DNA from: Erpetoichthys calabaricus
Lineage: Eukaryota; Chordata; Cladistia; Polypteriformes; Polypteridae
Assembly (NCBI RefSeq): GCF_900747795.2
Contig: NC_041404.2
Coordinates: 106,117,830-106,181,829 of the forward strand
Direction of reading: 5' to 3'
DNA length: 64,000 bases
The position numbers and the translations under genes were made by a program. Within the stretch, counting starts at the first letter, position 1. Every line of letters begins with the position of its first letter. The notes beneath the pieces are model-generated. The model had not been told where the DNA came from. It was given only the letters and a program-made list of their open reading frames with translations, and searched no databases. Positions 58,265 to 64,000 of the stretch are shown piece after piece.

Positions 58265-58599
58265 TCACTGCATATTAAGAAACATTACATTTTCAGCCTT
58301 AATATTACAAAAGAGACAGGCAGGGGTTTGATTTCCAGTAATGAAATATAAACACCCTTTTAGGCTAAAAATGTATAATTTAGTAACGGCTTGAAAATTA
58401 AATAATTTAATGTAATTGTATTTGCATACTGTTTTAGATGTTAAGGTTAACACAAAATCCTACTGAAAATTGCATGAAGGCTGATCTTAAAACTAAACCA
58501 GCGGTGTCACTGTTTCTGTATCTTTTGTTTGGGACCAGTCATATTTTTCATGATTAATTTTGCTCAGAGTAACATTGTATTATGGCAAAGAATAATTTT

Positions 58600-58835
58600 G
58601 TTTCTAATGTCCATTCATTGGTCACCTTATTATGAACATTATGTGTTTTCCTCATCACAATTAGCCTGCTCCACCAATAGCCAGCCAATCATGTGGTTGC
58701 AAACATTATAACTGGGTAACATGTATGATCCAAGCAACTTTGACTGAGGTATGATACTTTGTGCCAGGCATGATAGTTGCAGTTAGTATTTTAATTCACT
58801 CCACTCATGTTGGTGTACAGAGAGCAGTACCACAA
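58600..58835 (+). mobile_element. Degraded DNA-transposon-like repeat
   Basis: 'ggtcaccttattatgaacat', followed by 'agcaactttgactgaggtatgat' and 'tgtgccaggcatgatag', recalls a widespread fish repeat that begins 'caccttattaggaacacc'. It is too decayed for a confident family name. Confidence 0.35.
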
Positions 58836-59179
58836 AAAAAAAAAAAATCCAGCAACATTGCATGTCTAATTCACATGTACAGTATAATTAGATATGATCT
58901 CAAAATATGCGAGTTAAAACAAGCCTTAAAGGAAAACCCAATCCTTTAGTAAGAATGAGATTCTTTGAAATAATAATAATGAAAGTTTTTATTACTACAT
59001 CCAAGGCATTTCTGACTTCCTGATGGTAGAAAAAAACTGCAAAGTACTTTATCTGCACAGATAGATCAGAAACAAAACAAATATTTCTGCTGCGCCCAGA
59101 GCACTTCATGGCATGGCCGATGTGCTGTTTTCCAAGACTGGAACTCTGCAAGTACAATGTCATATATATATATATATAT

Positions 59180-59272
59180 TGAAAAGTCAAGCAAAATGAC
59201 ACATTTTATTGGCTAACTAAAAAGATTACAATATGCAAGCTTTCGAGGCAACTCAGGCCCCTTCTTTAGGCA
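59180..59272 (-). mobile_element. Dispersed retroelement 3' end, possibly Penelope-like (copy 2)
   Basis: Reverse complement of the block at 58175-58264 with few differences. It sits between two (AT)n tracts. Confidence 0.45.

Positions 59273-59274
<2 letters not shown>

Positions 59275-59340
<66 letters not shown>
59275..59340 (+). repeat. (AT)n microsatellite
   Basis: About 33 units; the LTR at 59341 starts at its right end. Confidence 0.96.
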
Positions 59341-59343
<3 letters not shown>

Positions 59344-59908
59344 GGGGAACAGCCCTGACACAGACAGGTAGACATGATTTTAAAGTACTACACACGTTTA
59401 TTTACAAACTATTTACACAATAAGTGAAGCACACCCCAGTGCCACAGTGCCAATCACCCCAAAGTCCAGGCCTCTGGAACACAATGCCTTCTTCATCGCC
59501 TCCATTCCTCTCCTCCGAGCTCTGTCCTTTTACACTCCCAACTCCAGCCAACGAATGGAGGGAGGTGGACCCTCTTATAATCACCTGGATGTCCTCCAGG
59601 TGCCTCCCAACTAACCTCCACCGGCACTCCCCAGTGTGGCGGATGTACCAGCCGCGCACCCGGAAGCACTCTGGGTGTCCCTGGTCATCTTCCCCCCAGC
59701 ACTTCTGGGTGTGGCGGAAGTGCTGAGGACCAGGGCTCTCCAGGCATCGGGGCACCCCCTAGCAGTGACCACGGGCCCCTATAGGGTTGAGCTTCCAAGC
59801 TCAGTTCCCGTGGTCCCCAAAGCCACCAATGCGGTCACCCCCTCGTGGTCTGGAGGAGGTGTATCTCCCTCCTCCGGTCCGTCCGCCCACCCCCAGCCGC
59901 TTGCCACA
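59341..59908 (-). mobile_element. Solo LTR fossil (568 bp)
   Basis: TGTGGGGAAC...TTGCCACA, flanked by ATAT on both sides. Minus-strand AATAAA signal near 59396-59403. It is related in layout to the block at 1-600 and distinct from the LTR at 55826. No internal part remains; it looks whole as a solo LTR. Confidence 0.72.
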
Positions 59909-60029
59909 ATATATATATATATATGTATTTATTTTTTTACTTATTAGTAGTATGTGACAATTTCTTGTAGTTTAGTTGTGGATATTCTTCCAGCAGTGTA
60001 TTTTGATGACGTCAAACAGTACAAACCAG

Positions 60030-60305
60030 TAATGGTGTGATATGTTGTGGAAATGTTCTCGTGGCACAAGTTAGGTCTTTTAGCACCAACATTGGTTCAT
60101 TTGAATGCCACAGCATACTTAAGATTTTTATCTGACTATGTGTACCCCTTTCTGGTCACTGTCTTCAATTTTTTTAAAGGAATGCTTACAGCAGGATACT
60201 GCTCCACATTACAATTCATGTATCATTTCAACGTGGTTCCACAATCATGACAGTTATTTTAATTTACTTGAATTGACGGCATAGCACCATATCTCAAACC
60301 AATAC
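60030..60305 (+). mobile_element. Tc1-type transposase fragment
   Basis: The plus frame gives FSWHKLGLLAPTLVHLNATAY (the region after the first catalytic Asp in Tc1-type enzymes). A shifted frame then gives the QQDTAPH-like phrase with the second Asp, and WFHNHDS. At least one frameshift is visible near 60180-60200. No terminal repeats were found. Confidence 0.65.
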
Positions 60306-61000
<695 letters not shown>

Positions 61001-61074
61001 CCTGGTTTTAAACATTTTAATTTTCATCATTTTTATGGATTATTTATTTATGGATTACATTAAGATTTGCATTG

Positions 61075-61412
61075 GGTGTGACGAGGATGGACAGGATTAG
61101 AAATGAGTACATAATGGGGTCAGCTTAAGTTGGACAGTAGGGAGACAAAGTCATAGAGGTGAGATTGCGTTGGTTTGGACATGTGCAGAGGAGAAATGCT
61201 GAGTATATTGGGAGAAGGATGTTAAAGATAGAGCTGCCAGGCAAGAGGAAAAGAGGAAGGCCTAAGAGAAGGTTTATGGATGTGCTGAGAGAGGACATGC
61301 AGGTTGTGGGTGTAACAGAACAAGACGCAGAGGACAGGAAGATATGGAAAAAGATGATCTGCTTTGGCAACCCCTAACGGAAGCAGCGGAAAGAAGAAGA
61401 AGAATAAAAGCA
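61075..61412 (+). mobile_element. RTE-type LINE, 3' end
   Basis: The plus frame (61159-61377) reads RLRWFGHVQRRNAEYIGRR, then GKRKRGRPKRRFMDVL and VTEQDAEDRKIWKKM. This C-terminal signature belongs to RTE/BovB-like LINEs. The 3' end is 'cccctaacggaagcagcgg' followed by (GAA)n at about 61390-61405. Strongly 5'-truncated. Confidence 0.8.
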
Positions 61413-62045
61413 CATAACACTTTTACACCATCCCCTTGCTCCAAGTGTGATTTGTCCTCATCTGCCAGCTCATTTGATTATGTTTTCAATGATATCAGGT
61501 TCAAGAGGCTCCCAAAACAAGAACAGTGAGCATGGTGCAGGAGCCACGCCGTTACAAAGGTTTTAAAGGAAGTTCACGATGTTAATGTGCTCAAACGATC
61601 TGCAAAAATTGTGTGGTGGTGTTGAGTCAGCAAAGAACCAGTTCTTTAAGGATTTCTCAAGCTTCTTGTACAACGTCAAAGAATTCCCACTGCTCTGGAT
61701 GCAAAAGTGGCTTCTACCTGGTATTAGATGAACCTAAAAATGTGGCCTTTTGGTGCACCAATGTTTAAACAAATAAAATCAAGTTTCCTTTGCAATTAAA
61801 AGAGAACTTGAGCACATGAAATGAAAAGGTGTATTGTTAATGCTGCTTCACCCATTGCACCAAACTTAGATAAGAGACATCATGAAGAACTCGCCTGCTG
61901 TTGGTGATGTTGAAGCCTCGGACAAAAGAGATCAGGTCATAAATAAGGTTGCAGTTGCTACTGCATTGGTATCACCATCACCACAAGGAACATTTTTGTC
62001 TTCTTTTCTCTTCTCCTTATATTCCTCAGACTGTAAATATAACTC
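61413..62045. other. No recognisable gene
   Basis: Short frames only. The stretch at 61880-62030 has a faint 'GTFLSSFLFSLYSSD' translation like RT motif B of the Rex1 group, so it may belong to the LINE ending at 62400. Confidence 0.4.
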
Positions 62046-62542
62046 CTGGGGCCTCATATATAAACAGTGCGTATGCAAAAAAATGTTGCATACGTCCTTT
62101 TTTACACTCACACTCACTCGCAATGTATAAAAACTAAACTTGGCGTAAAGCCATGCACATTCTCACGCCAGCTCTACAGCTCTACAGCAGCTGATCGGAA
62201 AGATTGGGATACAGCATCTAGCACACACTGCCTCAGCCATGCGCAGAGTCTCTTTGAACAGCTCAAATACGGCAAACGCTTCAGAACCTTTCCTGTAGGG
62301 ACCTCACAGTTCAGAAACAGTTTCATCCCAAGAGCTCTAAACACATTCAATTATTCTATCAAGTGCTCCTGGTAGAATTGTAGAACTGTTTGTACTTATA
62401 TGTATAATTACCTCATTGTAAACTTGCACTATAGCTGTAATATTGCATAACCTGAGCCACTTGCACTGTCTGTACTATATGCACACGTATATTGTACTTA
62501 TGCTTTCATATTGTACATGTTTCATTGCTTTTTATCGTATTA
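61960..62542 (+). mobile_element. CR1/Rex-type LINE, fragmentary 3' part with nested repeats
   Basis: A motif-B-like phrase (GTFLSSFLFSLYSSD) lies at 61965-62035, and the C-terminal signature 'KRFRTFPVGTSQFRNSFIPR' at 62265-62330. After the stop comes a 3' UTR with an (ATT)n tail that is split by a SINE (62543-62671) and a Tc1/mariner-type element (62691-63588) and resumes at 63591-63620. The repeat at 62046-62172 is an insertion of another kind. Confidence 0.6.
62046..62172 (+). mobile_element. Unclassified interspersed repeat
   Basis: 'ggggcctcatatataaacag', 'tgcatacg' and 'aaactaaacttggcgtaaag' match a motif set I know from a common fish repeat that I cannot name. Ends not defined. Confidence 0.35.
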
Positions 62543-62671
62543 TCCATCTATCCATTATCCAACCTGCTATATCCTAAGTACAGGGTCATGGGGGTCTGCT
62601 GGAGCCAATTCCAGCAAACACAGGGCGCAAGGCAGGAAACAAACCCCGGGCATGGCGCCAGCCCACCGCAG
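62543..62671 (-). mobile_element. TGGA-tailed SINE, 5'-truncated, minus strand
   Basis: (CATC)n start and the usual 3' body. An exact 10-bp duplication TATCGTATTA flanks it (62533-62542 and 62672-62681). Confidence 0.87.
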
Positions 62672-62690
62672 TATCGTATTATTATTATTA

Positions 62691-63588
62691 CAGTAAACCC
62701 TCGTTTATCATGGTTAATCCGTTCCAGACTCTACCGCGATAAATGAATTTCCGCGAAGTAGGATTCTTTACCTATAAATCAAATAATTTTTGCAGTTAGA
62801 GCATAGAAAACCTGTTTACTGCCTTCTAAATACGTTTTTTAACATTATTAGAGCCCTCTAGACATGAAATAACACACTTTAGTCAAAAGTTTAAACTATG
62901 CTCCATAACAAGACAGAGATGACAGCTCTGTCTTATAATTAAAAGAATGCAAACATATCTTCCTCTTCAAAGGAGTGCACTTCAGGAGCAGAGAATGTCA
63001 GAGAGAGAAAGAGAGACAGAGAGAGAGAGAAAAGCAAACAATCAAAAAGCAATAGGGCTGTTTGGGCTTTTAAGCATGCGAAGCACCGCTGGACAAAGCA
63101 GCTGCAAGGAAGGGAGCAATGTGAAGGTAGTCTTTCAGCATTTTTTAGAGGAGCGTCCGTATCCTCTAGGCCAGTGTGTGAACAGCCCCTCTGCTCACAC
63201 CCCCTCCGTCAGGAGCAGAGAATGTCAGAGAGAGTGAGAGAGACAGAGAAAAGCAAACAATTAAAAATCAATACGTGCTGCTCGGGCTTTCAAGTATGTG
63301 AAGCACCGCGTGGGAAGCATATCGTATATCATTGAGGAGTTTTATTTAATACGTAATACGTGCTCTGGTTGGGTAGCTTCTCGGCCATCTGTCAATAGCG
63401 TCCCTTGTATGAAATCAACTGGGCAAACCAACTGAGGAAGCATGTACCATAAATTAAAAGACCCATTGTCCGCAGAAATCCGCGAACCAGCTAAAAATCC
63501 GTGATATATATTTAGATATACTTACATTTAAAATCCGCGATGGAGTGAAGCCGCAAAAGTCGAAGCGTGATATAGCGAGGGATCACTG
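62691..63588. mobile_element. Non-autonomous Tc1/mariner-type (Tigger/pogo-like) element, 898 bp
   Basis: Flanked by TA on both sides (62689-62690 and 63589-63590). The left end CAGTAAACCCTCG pairs with the right end CGAGGGATCACTG (inverted), followed by CG-rich 'ccgcg' blocks on both sides. No transposase frame. The interior holds a direct duplication (see the repeat entry). It sits in an (ATT)n LINE tail. Confidence 0.8.
62980..63330 (+). repeat. Internal direct duplication of the Tc1/mariner-type element
   Basis: 'aggagcagagaatgtcagag' with the following 'gaaaagcaaacaat' and 'aagcaccgc' blocks occurs at about 62984-63095 and again at about 63211-63315, an offset near 226 bp. The copies differ by about one base in ten, so the duplication is not recent. 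Confidence 0.7.
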
Positions 63589-63620
63589 TATTATCATTAT
63601 TATTATTATTATTATTATTA

Positions 63621-63890
63621 ATGTTACGTTATCATTTTATAGGAAAGTAAGTTTATGGAGGATTTGCATACTGAATCTCCTTGTATCATACAATAATAAT
63701 AAAGGTATTCAATTCAATTCAATAGAAGAGAGCACCTCATATTTACAGTTGATTTACATTTACAAGACCTATCTTCTTTGAGCTCTTGATATCATTTATA
63801 AAATGAAATGTATTAAATTATGTATATTACATTATACAGATAAACTTTTAACTTCATTTAAGTTATGTATACTGTGAATAATTAAACATG
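63621..63890. other. No recognisable feature
   Basis: AT-rich gap with a short 'attcaattc' duplication. Confidence 0.4.
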
Positions 63891-64000
63891 TGGCCACGAT
63901 GGTGCAGTGGCAGCGATGAGCTGGCGCCCCATCCAGGGATTGTTCCTGCCTCGTGCTATATGCTTGCTGGGACTGGCATGCCCCTAGACAGATAGATGGA
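63891..64000 (+). mobile_element. TGGA-tailed SINE, internally deleted, reaching the window end
   Basis: The tRNA-like head (ccacgatggtgcagtggcag) joins the 3' body ('gctggcgccccatccaggg') directly, so the central part is missing. It ends in 'gatagatgga' at the window edge; its right flank is unknown. Confidence 0.7.

Overview
This is an AT-rich piece of a vertebrate nuclear genome, most likely a ray-finned fish. The evidence is the mix of LINE families (L2, Rex1/CR1-type, CR1 with an esterase-bearing ORF1, L1/Tx1, RTE), a tRNA-headed SINE with a TGGA tail, hAT, Tc1/mariner and Helitron DNA transposons, long GATA arrays, and a tandem 5S rDNA array with vertebrate-type internal promoter boxes. 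From memory the repeat mix resembles a polypterid (bichir or reedfish); that is a weak inference. No intact host protein gene was found. Almost every long reading frame belongs to a mobile element.

Layout. 1-600: LTR-like fossil. 1000-1330: a tRNA-type SINE. 1960-11210: a broken Ty3/gypsy-type fossil on the minus strand, carrying an internally deleted Helitron (about 2302-5261) and a hAT element with an exact 8-bp target duplication (7528-9826), which itself holds an L2 LINE with a SINE inside it. 12035-12830: an old L2 fragment with a SINE. 13146-18336: three more SINEs in otherwise featureless AT-rich sequence. 18737-24232: a nearly full L2-type LINE (minus) split by a Rex1-type LINE. 24870-26418: an L2 LINE with an open RT frame. 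27487-30320: twelve tandem 5S rDNA-like units. 30421-39262: a Rex1-type LINE (minus) split by an almost complete 6-kb L1-type LINE (plus, perfect 18-bp target duplication). 39278-41400: an L2 LINE and an LTR fossil. 41633-43384: exons of a decayed zinc-finger-like host gene. 44013-46650: six more 5S units, interrupted by a Rex1-type LINE and ending in a mariner fragment. 47691-53943: a pair of SINEs, a CR1 5' half with an SGNH-esterase ORF1, and a long Rex1-type LINE. 54150-64000: LINE fragments, minisatellites, two LTR fossils, Tc1-like and other DNA-transposon pieces, and a Tc1/mariner-type non-autonomous element nested in a LINE tail.

The element copies do not act together; they record a layered history of insertions. 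The most informative signals are the 18 5S-like units, which differ from the usual vertebrate 5S by paired, compensating changes in three stems, and a recurrent 10-nt deletion shared by two thirds of them. Next are a TGA shared by two Rex1-type copies between their endonuclease and RT halves, and the decayed multi-exon gene on the minus strand at 41.6-43.4 kb.
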